64,000 bases of DNA, from NCBI RefSeq assembly GCF_019264485.1, contig NZ_JAHVAA010000004.1:186001-250000 (forward strand), written 5' to 3'. Position numbers and translations under genes: made by a program. The notes below the pieces were generated by a model, which was not told the origin of the DNA, searched no databases, and was given only the letters and a program-made list of their open reading frames with translations. Source of the DNA: Sediminibacterium sp. (GTDB lineage: Bacteria; Bacteroidota; Bacteroidia; Chitinophagales; Chitinophagaceae). Positions within the stretch are counted from its first letter, which is position 1. The number at the start of each line of letters is the position of its first letter. Of this stretch, positions 27,280 through 36,416 are shown piece by piece.

Positions 27280-29129
27280 GCGTTTTCTTTTTCCATGAAT
27301 ATTTCTATAATCACGGTTGTGCCCCTGTGACTACTGTCTATATTTATCTTACCTTCCATATACTGCACCCTTTGTCTGATACTTTTCCATCCTATGCCCT
27401 CCTCTTTTCCTGCCTCAAAACCCTTTCCATTATCTTCTACCAGCAATGTAAGTCTTTGCTTTTTTTCTTCTTCCCAAATTTCAATATTTACTTCTGTAGC
27501 GTCAGCATGTTTTTTAATATTGTGCATCAGCTCCAATACAATCCGGTACAACGCCGCTTCCGTTCGTAATGGATACCTCTGTTTAATTGAACTGTTATAA
27601 TGCACTTTTAACTCGTCGCCCATATTCCATCGGGCTACCGCCTTTTCCAGTACCCGGTCCAGACCCTGTTCCTGCAACTGTACCGGCATTAGGTCATGTG
27701 CAATATTTCTCAGATCGGTTACTGCCAGATCCAGTTGCTCTGCAATCCATTCCTGCTCTGCCGGATAAGGCTTTAGCCGGTGGTGCGCGCCCATCCTGAT
27801 ACCGCCAAGCAATCCTCCCAAACCATCATGCAATTCTCTTGCCAGTCTGTTTCTTTCCTCTTCCTGTGTTTGAATGATTTTATCCGCCGCGGCTCTTTTT
27901 TCTTTTTCCAGTGCCTGCATTGCCTGCTCTTTCTCTCTTTTATAAAAATTATAACGCTGTGTTAAACCAAAGGAGAGAATGGTACTCTCTCCCAAAAAAC
28001 CTACCGGCGATCCGTACATATTGGCATAAAACATCCAGTCGCTTCCGATATTGTATTGCGACAGCAAAAGCAATACAATATAAATACTGAAAAAACAGAA
28101 CGCTATCAGAAAAAAAAGGGATAATTGTTTCTGTGTTTTGTATCCTTTCCAGATAAAGAGAATGATAATACCCAGTGCCAGCAGCCAGATAATATTCATG
28201 GTGGTCAGGTAACCATAACGCAACAAAGGACCGCTACTCGGAATATCTGTTAGTAATAATCCTATGCTTGATACCAACAGCAGTATTTGCAACAGGCGTA
28301 TGGCTTTCGTATAATGTCTTTGTGTATTGGGTATGGTAAAAAAACGTGCTGTGAGTTCCAGTAAAAAGATATAAGAGATATTGGAAAAAAACGGTCTTGA
28401 CTTGCTCGTAAAAGAAGGCAGATCGGGCCAGAAATTCCTGAAACCTATACCCCATTGCGATATGATCCAGCATACAGAGAATGCTACATACAAACTATAA
28501 AACAGGTGAATATGATCTTTTAATGATATCCAGAGAAATGAGTTTAATAACAAAAGCAGAATAACCCAGCCAATAAAAATGCCATTAAAAAAATTACGGT
28601 CCGATAAATAAGGAGCCAGTGATCTTTCTGTCACCAGCCGCAAGGGGACATTAAGTGACTCTCCTTTTTTATCGATACGCATCAGATAAGTATGAACAGC
28701 GGGTTTTACAGGGTACCAGAAATCAGGATCATCCAATATTCTCTGTTCATATGGATAGTAATCGCCCGATTTATATACCTCTTCCCATTTTCCCCCTTGC
28801 TGCTCATAGATACGGATATCATTAATATGCGGATTGGCAATCTGTATCCAGCTATCCTCTGTAGGTTCAGTTCTTACCATTACCCACCATGCCTGTTTGG
28901 TAAACCCCGCATTAAAAAAACCATCCTTTATTTTTTCATTTCGTTCCTGCAGAGATTGTACTGCTTTTTCAGGTGTATAGCCTGTTGAATCGGGTGCGAC
29001 AAGAAATACTGGTTTATTGAAATAGCGACTGAAATTGGTGAGTTGGAAGGACCCCAATAACATAAAGAAAAAAAACAGGATCGATCCTGTGACCAACAGC
29101 GGTATTTTTGTATTGGATTTTAACAACAT
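27276..29129 (-). CDS. 7TM-DISM sensor histidine kinase (NarX/DesK type)
   Basis: A 617-residue kinase. An N-terminal helix is followed by a 7TMR-DISM periplasmic domain (about 40-170), seven membrane helices (about 180-400), a coiled linker, a HisKA_3 dimerisation domain with RLARELHDGLGG (His434) and an HATPase with MHNIKKHA and DNGKGFEAGKEEGIG. The LuxR-type regulator follows with a 4-base overlap. It is the second 7TM-DISM kinase in the window; the sensed ligand is unknown. Confidence 0.95.
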   Translation of the reverse strand: MLLKSNTKIPLLVTGSILFFFFMLLGSFQLTNFSRYFNKPVFLVAPDSTGYTPEKAVQSLQERNEKIKDGFFNAGFTKQAWWVMVRTEPTEDSWIQIANPHINDIRIYEQQGGKWEEVYKSGDYYPYEQRILDDPDFWYPVKPAVHTYLMRIDKKGESLNVPLRLVTERSLAPYLSDRNFFNGIFIGWVILLLLLNSFLWISLKDHIHLFYSLYVAFSVCWIISQWGIGFRNFWPDLPSFTSKSRPFFSNISYIFLLELTARFFTIPNTQRHYTKAIRLLQILLLVSSIGLLLTDIPSSGPLLRYGYLTTMNIIWLLALGIIILFIWKGYKTQKQLSLFFLIAFCFFSIYIVLLLLSQYNIGSDWMFYANMYGSPVGFLGESTILSFGLTQRYNFYKREKEQAMQALEKEKRAAADKIIQTQEEERNRLARELHDGLGGLLGGIRMGAHHRLKPYPAEQEWIAEQLDLAVTDLRNIAHDLMPVQLQEQGLDRVLEKAVARWNMGDELKVHYNSSIKQRYPLRTEAALYRIVLELMHNIKKHADATEVNIEIWEEEKKQRLTLLVEDNGKGFEAGKEEGIGWKSIRQRVQYMEGKINIDSSHRGTTVIIEIFMEKENA

Positions 29130-29163
29130 AGCTGAACATACGTTCCAATAGTAACAATACGAA

Positions 29164-29186
29164 AAAAGCCCGGATCGCGGGCTTTT
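29164..29186 (-). terminator. Intrinsic terminator downstream of the amidase gene
   Basis: AAAAGCCCG, 5-base loop, CGGGCTTTT, with six T on the minus strand after the stem. It ends the amidase transcript before the kinase gene starts at 29129. Confidence 0.85.
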
Positions 29187-29205
29187 GTCTCAAAGTTTTT
29201 CTAGT

Positions 29206-30858
29206 CTATTTAAATGCAGGCGGGTGCATTTCATCCCATCCTGTTTTATCCTGATAATATTTTGCAGCAGTTAAAATACTGGCTTCATCAAACAGCTTAC
29301 CAATAAAAGAAATGCTTGTTGGCGTATTCGTTCTTTTATCAAATCCGGTTGGTACACATAATACCGGATGACCGGTTAGATTAGTGATCGCCGACTGATT
29401 GCCGCTTCCCCTGGTAGGACAAATAATCACATTGTACTGACTGATGACTTCGTTCATTTTTTGCATGAGTATAAAACGATGTCTGTTTGCGTTGATATAT
29501 TCCACTGCAGGAACCAGTCTTGATACACGAAATGTATTGGGCCAGTCAAATAATCCCTGACGCGTCATGAGGTCGTCTACATCATTGCGGGTGAAGTCGT
29601 CAAAAGCGGCTGCACATTCTGCGCTGATCACCACATCCATAATATTGAAAGGGTACACTGTACTGTCTGGAAAATCAACCGGAATCAATTCCACACCCAT
29701 TGCACGATATGTTTCCAGCACTTTCCATTCTGTTCTGCTGGTATCGGTAATTCTGTCGAAATAATTTTTGGCATAACCGATCCGCATTTTTTTGATATCG
29801 GTATTCGGTTTATAATTAAAGGGTTTGTTCTCTGCGCTTTTGTCTTTTCCATCTGTTCCCCTGATATAATTAAATACAATGGCTGCATCTTCTGCGCTTC
29901 TGCAAATAGGACCTACTTTATCCAGACTCCAGCTGAGGGTCATGGCACCGCTTCTGCTGATGGCGCCGAATGTGGGTCTTAATCCGGTAGCACCACAGGT
30001 TGATGCCGGTGAAATAATAGAACCCCATGTTTCTGTTCCAATGGCAAAGGGTACCAGACCAGCAACTGTTGCCGATGCCGATCCGGCCGATGAACCAGAT
30101 GAACCGAAACGCGTATTCCATGGATTCTTTGTTCTACCGCCATACCAGTAATCGCCCATGGCCAATGCTCCCAGCGTAAACTTGGCTACCAGCACAGCGC
30201 CTGCTTCTTTTAGTTTAGTATATACAAAAGCATCTTCATCAATGGTTTGATTTTTATAAGGCTCTGCTCCCCAGGTGGTTTTAGTTCCTTTTACGGCAAA
30301 CAGGTCCTTGAGTCCATAGGGTATGCCATGAAGAGGCCCGCGGTATTTTCCTGCAGCTATTTCTGCATCTGCTCTTGTTGCTTCTTCCATCGCAATGTTT
30401 TCTGTAATAGAAATTACACACTGCAGGCTGTCGCCATATTTTTTTATTCTTTCAATAAATAATTTCGTGAGCTCGACCGAGCTGATTTTTTTACTTTTCA
30501 CCAATGAAGCCAGTTGTGCAATTGAATACCAGGCCAGCTCATTTTTATCTGCGGGCAGCACAACATTTTTGGGAATGTTCCAGTCTATCTTGTCCTGTTT
30601 CTCATTAAACTGCATACCAGGTAAAATAGCGCTGTGGGTAAGCGTTGGTACTATATTGTTGGCCAATGTCTGCTTATGCATGCGCTGATAAACGCCTACA
30701 TTTTCTTTTACTCCCGTATACATACTGTCTATTTCTTTCTGTGTAAAACGGAGGTCGAAGAGTCTTGCTGCAGCTGGAATATCTTTTTTAGAGAGTGTGT
30801 CCTGTGCCTGAACTAAAGAGCTCATCAAGAAAATACTAATAGTGATTATTCTTTTCAT
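29206..30858 (-). CDS. Secreted amidase (amidase signature family)
   Basis: A 550-residue amidase with a signal peptide (ITISIFLMSSLVQAQ). The Ser-cisSer-Lys triad is visible: Lys184 (HGIPYGLKDLF), cis-Ser at about 256 (FGSSGSSAGSASATVAG) and nucleophile Ser280 (IGTETWGSIISPAS). It hydrolyses an amide bond in the periplasm, with an unknown substrate. It is long and exported, unlike GatA, so it is not a tRNA amidotransferase. It is a single gene between a metallopeptidase operon and a terminator at 29164. Confidence 0.9.
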   Translation of the reverse strand: MKRIITISIFLMSSLVQAQDTLSKKDIPAAARLFDLRFTQKEIDSMYTGVKENVGVYQRMHKQTLANNIVPTLTHSAILPGMQFNEKQDKIDWNIPKNVVLPADKNELAWYSIAQLASLVKSKKISSVELTKLFIERIKKYGDSLQCVISITENIAMEEATRADAEIAAGKYRGPLHGIPYGLKDLFAVKGTKTTWGAEPYKNQTIDEDAFVYTKLKEAGAVLVAKFTLGALAMGDYWYGGRTKNPWNTRFGSSGSSAGSASATVAGLVPFAIGTETWGSIISPASTCGATGLRPTFGAISRSGAMTLSWSLDKVGPICRSAEDAAIVFNYIRGTDGKDKSAENKPFNYKPNTDIKKMRIGYAKNYFDRITDTSRTEWKVLETYRAMGVELIPVDFPDSTVYPFNIMDVVISAECAAAFDDFTRNDVDDLMTRQGLFDWPNTFRVSRLVPAVEYINANRHRFILMQKMNEVISQYNVIICPTRGSGNQSAITNLTGHPVLCVPTGFDKRTNTPTSISFIGKLFDEASILTAAKYYQDKTGWDEMHPPAFK

Positions 30859-30884
30859 AAATATGTATTCTTTTTATAACAACC

Positions 30885-30990
30885 CTGCAAAACCTCTGCT
30901 TTCTGTCGTTCTCAGCGCTCCCTTGCTTCGACGGCGTGAGCAGAGGAACCCCACCGCAGAGAACGAGAGGTAACGAAGTTTATGCGGGGT
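30885..30990. repeat. Degenerate intergenic inverted repeat, CTCTGCGG family
   Basis: Arms such as CCTCTGCT (30893-30900) and AGCAGAGG (30939-30946) and the CACCGCAGAGAACGAGAGG block near 30952-30970 recall the copies at 14661 and 36275, but pairing is patchy and the middle has extra GC-rich sequence. It fills the gap between the metallopeptidase stop and the amidase start. Confidence 0.6.
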
Positions 30991-30993
30991 AAT

Positions 30994-31836
30994 TTAGTGC
31001 AATTCTGTTGTGGCAAATGTGTTTCCCTCTCTTATATCTCCGGTTTCAAATCCTTTTTTAAACCAATACATTCTTTGTTTTGACGTACCATGTGTAAATG
31101 CATCCGGGTTTACAGTTCTGCCTGCTGATTGTTGCAACCTGTCATCACCAATGGCATTAGCAGCTTTTAGGGCAGAAGCTATATCACCCTCTTCCAATAT
31201 ATTTTTCAATCGCTGTGCATGGTGTGCCCATACACCCGCTAAAAAATCGGCCTGTAGTTCCAGCTTCACAGATAATTTATTGTATTCGGTTTCACTGATA
31301 CCAGAACGCATTTGCTGCATTTTGGTTGTGGTTCCCATCTGTTGCTGAATATGATGACCCACTTCGTGCGCAATTACATAGGCCATGGCAAACTCTCCTT
31401 CTACTTCAAATCTTTGTTGCAACTCATCAAAGAATGAAAGGTCTATATAGATTTTTTTGTCTGGCGGACAATAGAACGGACCTGATGCAGCACTGGCAAA
31501 ACCACATTCAGAAGAAGTAGATCCGCTAAACAAAACCAGACGCGGGTGTTCATATCTGTCGTTGATCGACTGGTAAACAGAATCCCATACATCTTGGGTA
31601 TCTGCCAGTACCACTTTGGTAAACGCTGCCAGCTCTTCTTCCCTCGGACTAAATTTTGTTGTTTCGGTTGTCGGTTGTTGTAAAGTCTGTTGCAATACTT
31701 CATTCGGGTCGCCGCCCATGATCAGGTATAATATTACCATAACGATAGCGCCCAATCCGCCACCGATAGCAAGCGGCGTTTTACTGCCTCTTCTGTCTTC
31801 AACATTATCACTTTGTCTTCTGCCCTGCCAACGCAT
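30994..31836 (-). CDS. YpfJ-family neutral zinc metallopeptidase
   Basis: A 280-residue membrane-anchored peptidase of the neutral zinc metallopeptidase (YpfJ) family. I start at the ATG at 31836 (MRWQGRRQSDNVEDRRG), which matches the conserved N-terminus of the family. A single membrane helix lies at about 23-41, followed by FYCPPDKKIYIDLSFFDEL, the zinc site HEVGHH (157-162), and ELQADFLAGVWAHHA with the third ligand. The substrate is unknown. It is the last gene of a minus operon with the acetyltransferase and MgsA. Confidence 0.88.
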   Translation of the reverse strand: MRWQGRRQSDNVEDRRGSKTPLAIGGGLGAIVMVILYLIMGGDPNEVLQQTLQQPTTETTKFSPREEELAAFTKVVLADTQDVWDSVYQSINDRYEHPRLVLFSGSTSSECGFASAASGPFYCPPDKKIYIDLSFFDELQQRFEVEGEFAMAYVIAHEVGHHIQQQMGTTTKMQQMRSGISETEYNKLSVKLELQADFLAGVWAHHAQRLKNILEEGDIASALKAANAIGDDRLQQSAGRTVNPDAFTHGTSKQRMYWFKKGFETGDIREGNTFATTELH

Positions 31837-31859
31837 GGAATTTTGATTTTGGTTGATCT

Positions 31860-32363
31860 TCAACGAAGCATTTTGACCCATAGGTATTCATCCATCAGTT
31901 CATTATTTTTGAAAACCGATTTCTTTTTGATGGCTTCAAGGTAAAAATTGTTTTTCTGTAAAACACGCATCGATGCTTTATTGTTCTGAAAAGTATGTGC
32001 TTCAATCCTTACCATTTCCATTTGTTCGCTGATATAATAACATAATAAGCGGCAGGCTTCTGTGGCAATTCCTTTTCCCCAATAGGGTTCGCCGATAAAA
32101 TAACCGATCTCAATATTTTTGCGGTATAAGTCTTCTTTTTTAATACATCCACAGCCACCTACTAGCTGTTGCTGCCAAACAATAGCAAAATTAAGAACCG
32201 GTTTTTCTGTGGCTGTTTTTGCTATCCATTGCAGGGCATCTACCACTGTGTATGGACTTGGAAAAAAATCGCGCACATTGTTCCAGATGTTCCTGTTATT
32301 GGCAATGGATGCCAGTGCCTGTGCATCCTGTTTTTGCCAGGGTCTTAATATAAGATCAGTCAT
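31860..32363 (-). CDS. GNAT-family N-acetyltransferase (RimJ/RimL-like)
   Basis: A 167-residue GNAT enzyme of the RimJ/RimL type. It starts LILRPWQKQDAQALASIANN, has the acetyl-CoA-binding block IGYFIGEPYWGKGIATEA and ends in a typical region SMRVLQKNNFYLEAI. It likely acetylates a protein N-terminus or a small amine. Its start overlaps the end of the methylglyoxal synthase gene by 8 bases. Confidence 0.88.
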   Translation of the reverse strand: MTDLILRPWQKQDAQALASIANNRNIWNNVRDFFPSPYTVVDALQWIAKTATEKPVLNFAIVWQQQLVGGCGCIKKEDLYRKNIEIGYFIGEPYWGKGIATEACRLLCYYISEQMEMVRIEAHTFQNNKASMRVLQKNNFYLEAIKKKSVFKNNELMDEYLWVKMLR

Positions 32364-32823
32364 CCTGTTTTTTAATTGTTCTGTTCAGGTAATCGCTGTA
32401 ATCCGGTAACTGCGATTCGTATTCCTGGTGCATAAAAGGAGATGTGATGAGAAAATCGGCCGTTGCCCTGTCGCAGGCCATCGGAATATTCCATAATACG
32501 CATAAACGTAGCAGTGCTTTTACATCGCTATCGTGAGGTTGCGCTTCCATGGGGTCCCAGAAGAAGAACATCATATCAATTTCACCATTGGCTATCATGG
32601 CGCCTATCTGCTGGTCGCCTCCCATCGGTCCGCTCATGAGCTTTCTCACGGGTCGATCCAGTTTCTCTTCAATGATTTTTCCGGTTGTTCCTGTTGCAAA
32701 CAATTCATGCTTTGATAAAACTTCTCTGTTATGCGCCACCCACTCCATGAGATCAGCTTTCTTATGGTCGTGTGCTACAAGGGCTATGCGTTTTCTTATT
32801 CCTAATTTTTTAATTGCTGACAT
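32356..32823 (-). CDS. mgsA: Methylglyoxal synthase
   Basis: Converts dihydroxyacetone phosphate to methylglyoxal and phosphate, a bypass of lower glycolysis. At 155 residues it has the family length. It has IALVAHDHKKADLMEWV, the phosphate and catalytic region LMSGPMGGDQQIGAMI, FFFWDPMEAQPHDSDVKALL and WNIPMACDRATADFLITS. I chose the ATG at 32823; an ATG 27 bases further upstream gives a less typical N-terminus. It is the head of a three-gene minus unit. Confidence 0.96.
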   Translation of the reverse strand: MSAIKKLGIRKRIALVAHDHKKADLMEWVAHNREVLSKHELFATGTTGKIIEEKLDRPVRKLMSGPMGGDQQIGAMIANGEIDMMFFFWDPMEAQPHDSDVKALLRLCVLWNIPMACDRATADFLITSPFMHQEYESQLPDYSDYLNRTIKKQDD

Positions 32824-32875
32824 CCTTTTCTGATTAATACTTTTTACCACAGTAAGGTAACCGTTTTCTGTTTCT

Positions 32876-33811
32876 TTAAGATGATGTTTGTGACTTTATT
32901 TTATACCGTACAGCAAACCAGGCGCTTATTGGATGGATAAAAAGAAGGGGTACAATCAGAACTATGGGAACGTGTAATAAAGCCAGCAAAGCAAATAATA
33001 GCAACAGGTACAGCGGATAGAGCAGGAGTAAAACACCAAATAAAACTGAATCATAAAAAACGGTCTGTCTAGTTTTTTTGCGAACAAATTTTTTAACCAT
33101 GCTATACAGCGGCAGGTGTAAAAAATAACCCGCTACCGAGAACAGGAAAAATATAATATTCCGTTTTTGCTGCTTTGGTTCAGGAGGTTTTATCATGCTG
33201 TCTAATCGCAGAAATAATGCGTGATTAAAATACTGCATGTTCAATGCTTCCTGATCCTGTATTAGTATTTCTTTTGCTGAAAAAGGTTTCGACAACTCTA
33301 TGCGTACCGTTTTTCCTATGGAGGTAAAATTGTTGTAGCTAAGCGATACGGGCATAATATTCAATGGCAATGATTCACCAACGGCTGTCAGGGCAATTCT
33401 TGCAGCACCTTTTTTAAAGGGCTGTAATTCGTGTGTATTCAGACAAATCCCTTCAATAAAAATCAGTACAATTTTTCCCTCGGTTAAAAGGGCCTGTGAC
33501 TGCTTAAAAGCATATTCATTGAGGTGAAGATTTTCTCTGCCCTCCGACAAACGATAAATAGGTACCATATGCAGAAGACCAAGCAGAAACCGCTGCCAGG
33601 GTTTGCGGAAAGCATCCCCCCGGGCCAGAAAATAAACCGGCTCCCGGAATTGGGCGGCTATCAAAATGGCATCAAGGAAAGAATTGGGGTGATTGGCCAC
33701 CAGTAAAAGGGGGCCCTTTTCCGACCTATATCCAGGATTTACCAAATCAATATCTACGCAGAAAATACGGAGCGCAAGTCTAATTGGCAGTTTTATCAGC
33801 GTGTAAATCAA
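32876..33811 (-). CDS. PlsC/PlsB-like glycerol acyltransferase with membrane tail
   Basis: A 311-residue acyltransferase. The catalytic motif is ANHPNSFLDAIL (His41, Asp47, an HX5D spacing) with the later FIEGICLN in place of the usual PEGTR, a form I have seen in Bacteroidota homologues. Residues 218-300 hold three or so membrane helices. It probably acylates glycerol-3-phosphate, a lysolipid or an amino lipid at the inner membrane. It is distinct from the shorter PlsC-like gene at 6827-7405. Confidence 0.85.
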   Translation of the reverse strand: MIYTLIKLPIRLALRIFCVDIDLVNPGYRSEKGPLLLVANHPNSFLDAILIAAQFREPVYFLARGDAFRKPWQRFLLGLLHMVPIYRLSEGRENLHLNEYAFKQSQALLTEGKIVLIFIEGICLNTHELQPFKKGAARIALTAVGESLPLNIMPVSLSYNNFTSIGKTVRIELSKPFSAKEILIQDQEALNMQYFNHALFLRLDSMIKPPEPKQQKRNIIFFLFSVAGYFLHLPLYSMVKKFVRKKTRQTVFYDSVLFGVLLLLYPLYLLLLFALLALLHVPIVLIVPLLFIHPISAWFAVRYKIKSQTSS

Positions 33812-33954
33812 CGGGTTTGTTTTCTCTAAAATAAGGTATGTTGAAGAGAGTTAACTGCTGAATTCTATGATTATCAGTGAATTATTTAGTATTTATCTAT
33901 TTATATATACCATAGAACTAAATAATTATGACATTTGGGCTTATTAAAACAAAA

Positions 33955-33980
33955 AACCGCTCCTTAGACAAGGAGCGGTT
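33955..33980 (-). terminator. Intrinsic terminator of recA
   Basis: AACCGCTCCTT, 4-base loop, AAGGAGCGGTT, with six T following on the minus strand, 30 bases past the recA stop. Confidence 0.9.
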
Positions 33981-34010
33981 CATATTTACTAACCCATCTC
34001 AAAAAAACGT

Positions 34011-35021
34011 TTATGCTTCTGCAGCGGCTTTGGCCTCTGTCAGTTTGGCTCTGATTTTTCCTTCTATCTCGGCCGACAATTCGGGGTTATCGAGCAGGAG
34101 TTGTTTTACAGCATCGCGACCCTGACCCAGTTTATTGCTTTCGTAGCTGAACCAGGATCCGCTTTTTTGTACGATACCCAGTTCTACACCCATATCGATG
34201 ATTTCACCCACTTTACTGATACCGCCTCCGAAAATGATATCGAACTCTGCCGCCCGGAAGGGGGGAGCCACTTTATTTTTTACAACTTTTACTTTTACGC
34301 GGTTACCCACAGCTTCGTCTCCGTCTTTGATCTGCGACATACGACGAATATCCAGACGAACCGATGCATAGAATTTCAGTGCATTACCTCCCGTTGTGGT
34401 TTCTGGGTTACCAAACATCACACCTATTTTTTCGCGTAACTGGTTGATGAATATGCAGACTGTATTGGTTTTATTAATGGTGGCCGTTAATTTTCTCAGT
34501 GCCTGGCTCATCAAACGTGCCTGAAGACCCATTTTACTGTCGCCCATTTCGCCTTCCAGCTCTCCTTTGGGTACCAGTGCGGCAACAGAATCTATCACCA
34601 CTACATCCAGTGCTCCGGAGAGAATCAGGCGGTCGGCTATTTCCAGTGCCTGCTCACCGTAATCGGGTTGAGAAATCAGCAGGTTATCTACATCTACACC
34701 CAGCTTACGGGCATAGGAACTATCAAATGCATGTTCCGCATCTATAATGGCACACATGCCTCCCTTTTTCTGCGCTTCCGCAATTACATGTATGGCTACG
34801 GTTGTTTTACCGGATGATTCCGGGCCATATATTTCTATAATCCTTCCCTTGGGTAAACCACCTACACCCAATGCTGTATCAAGACCAATCGAACCTGTTG
34901 AAATAATTTCCATGGGCTCCTGGCTTCTTTCATTCATCATCATTACACTGCCTTTTCCGAAATCCTTGTCGATCTTATCGATCGTCAGCTTTAGCGCTTT
35001 TAATTTTTCTACGTTACTCAT
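34011..35021 (-). CDS. recA: Recombinase A
   Basis: The strand-exchange and LexA-coprotease protein. At 336 residues it has the normal length. Walker A GPESSGKT is at 66-73, followed by [11 protein letters not shown], the Walker B-like [13 protein letters not shown], and [20 protein letters not shown] (loop L2). The C-terminal tail is acidic-poor and Ala-rich. It is a single gene with its own terminator; I see no SOS box. Confidence 0.98.
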   Translation of the reverse strand: MSNVEKLKALKLTIDKIDKDFGKGSVMMMNERSQEPMEIISTGSIGLDTALGVGGLPKGRIIEIYGPESSGKTTVAIHVIAEAQKKGGMCAIIDAEHAFDSSYARKLGVDVDNLLISQPDYGEQALEIADRLILSGALDVVVIDSVAALVPKGELEGEMGDSKMGLQARLMSQALRKLTATINKTNTVCIFINQLREKIGVMFGNPETTTGGNALKFYASVRLDIRRMSQIKDGDEAVGNRVKVKVVKNKVAPPFRAAEFDIIFGGGISKVGEIIDMGVELGIVQKSGSWFSYESNKLGQGRDAVKQLLLDNPELSAEIEGKIRAKLTEAKAAAEA

Positions 35022-35191
35022 GGTAATATTTTTTGAGTTTAATGGGATTGTAAAAATAAGTCCCGGAAATGAAATAAACTAATTTTTTTAGTATTTTTTT
35101 TACTAACGTCTTTAGTTTGTCCTTATTGTGCTAAAGTAGGGGTTTGTTTTTTCCTGTGGTAGCGTATTTATACCTGATTTTGCACAGGGCG

Positions 35192-35381
35192 GAAGTCCGG
35201 GAGACCGAAAGTCGGAAAAGTCTGAAAGAATGACTGTTTTACAAAAGAGCCCTCTGTGAAACTTTGTGGTGAAACCACAGAGGTAAAGATCCAAAGGTCT
35301 CCTATGGAGAGAATGGCACGGAGTTACACGGAGGGTTGCCCCGAATCGAACATCTTTCGGACTTTTCCGACTTGCGGACTT
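35192..35381. repeat. Nested intergenic inverted repeats (TCCGGAC outer, CACAGAG inner)
   Basis: Outer arms at 35192-35228 and about 35351-35380 are TCCG-type (GACCGAAAGTCGGAAAAG against CTTTTCCGACTTGC). Inside lie two CACAGAG-type arms, 35250-35283 (itself folding as TTGTGGT/ACCACA) and 35315-35336. The outer right arm reaches the stop codon of the ChaN-like gene. This occupies most of the 358-base gap upstream of recA; the rest holds the A/T-rich recA leader. Confidence 0.75.
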
Positions 35382-36231
35382 AATAGGTATTCGTCATATC
35401 CTCATCCACACAAATAATAAAATCTGCGCGGCCGAGGTGTTCGCCGCTGAGTTTGTGGATGTCTTTTTGTGAAACGGTGCTGATGGTTACAATTTTAAGT
35501 GCCGGGTTTTGTTTTTTCAGGTACCAATTCAGTCCATCGTAAAAATCGGAATGGTAGGCGCCATTATAATGTATCAGCAAAGATCCGGGCTGATAATACC
35601 TGAGCATAAAATGCGCCATGGTAGCATCTTTGAGGGCCTGCGCTTTGGGAAGGTTTTCACCACCATGTCCACCCATCATTTCAACCATTTTTTTATAGCC
35701 GGGTAATGCTGCATCATAAGCAATGGGCAATGGCGCCATCCATGCTTTTTCTTTTGCCGTCAACGTATCTAATACTGTAAATCCGCCACGCGATACCATT
35801 GAAGCATATCGGCGTGGTACATTACTGGCGGCGAATGGTATTTTATTTTCTTTGGCAAAGTTTACCAGTGGTGCATAGTCTGTGGGATAGTTCTTCCACA
35901 AACGCGCCATGGAATCCAGTTGTTTTTGTTTGATGGTTCCTGCGAGGTATAAATCGAGTGCTTCCTGGTTATCCTGTTCAAACATTTCGGCACCAAGAAC
36001 GAGGTTGCGTTTTTCTTTCAGGTCTTTTGTTACTTCTAATTGCAGCCAGTGAGCAATGGCATTATTATGAAATTCGCCGAAAAGGAGGATGTCTTTATCC
36101 GCTATTGTTTTCAGCATTTTTTCATAGCCTACTTTCTTGCCCTTAGCATTGTAAAGCACATACGGTTGCTTCTTTTGTGCAGCAGCAGTAAAAGAAAGGA
36201 TAACAAGCAAGGCGAAAATTATCTTTTTCAT
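35380..36231 (-). CDS. ChaN-like haem-binding uptake domain protein
   Basis: A 283-residue exported protein (signal MKKIIFALLVILSFTAAAQ) of the ChaN/Tiki-like family, typified by DILLFGEFHNNAIAHWLQLE, VLGAEMFEQDNQEALD and HFMLRYYQPGSLLIHYNGAYHSDFY. ChaN proteins bind haem; related proteins cleave peptides. The conserved Glu-Phe-His and the final His block are both present. Its 3' end abuts the nested repeat. Confidence 0.85.
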   Translation of the reverse strand: MKKIIFALLVILSFTAAAQKKQPYVLYNAKGKKVGYEKMLKTIADKDILLFGEFHNNAIAHWLQLEVTKDLKEKRNLVLGAEMFEQDNQEALDLYLAGTIKQKQLDSMARLWKNYPTDYAPLVNFAKENKIPFAASNVPRRYASMVSRGGFTVLDTLTAKEKAWMAPLPIAYDAALPGYKKMVEMMGGHGGENLPKAQALKDATMAHFMLRYYQPGSLLIHYNGAYHSDFYDGLNWYLKKQNPALKIVTISTVSQKDIHKLSGEHLGRADFIICVDEDMTNTY

Positions 36232-36274
36232 AGTATGGCAATGTTAGGCAATTTTTAGCCGTGTTGTTTACTCC

Positions 36275-36365
36275 CTGCGTCAACTCCGTTTCCTCTCGTT
36301 CTCTGCGGTGATTTTACCCGAATATTCACCGCAGAGAACGAGAGGAAACAGAGATTTCGCAGAGT
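36275..36365. repeat. Intergenic inverted repeat, CTCTGCGG family
   Basis: A perfect 24-base inverted repeat (36288-36311 against 36326-36349) with a 14-base loop and further imperfect pairing outside. Same family as 14661-14756 but with a different arm sequence (CCTCTCGTTCTC against CTCATGTTCTC). It lies in the gap between the ChaN-like gene and the next gene upstream. Confidence 0.85.
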
Positions 36366-36385
36366 CGTTTACTTATACAAACCGC

Positions 36386-36416
36386 TCGTGGCTCACAGCC
36401 CAAAGCTCATAGCTTA
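36386..36416. repeat. Lone GCTCATAGCTTA-type repeat arm
   Basis: Units such as GGCTCACAGCCCAAAGCTC follow one another with drift, next to the stop of the downstream-facing membrane protein gene. No inverted partner is seen. Confidence 0.4.
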
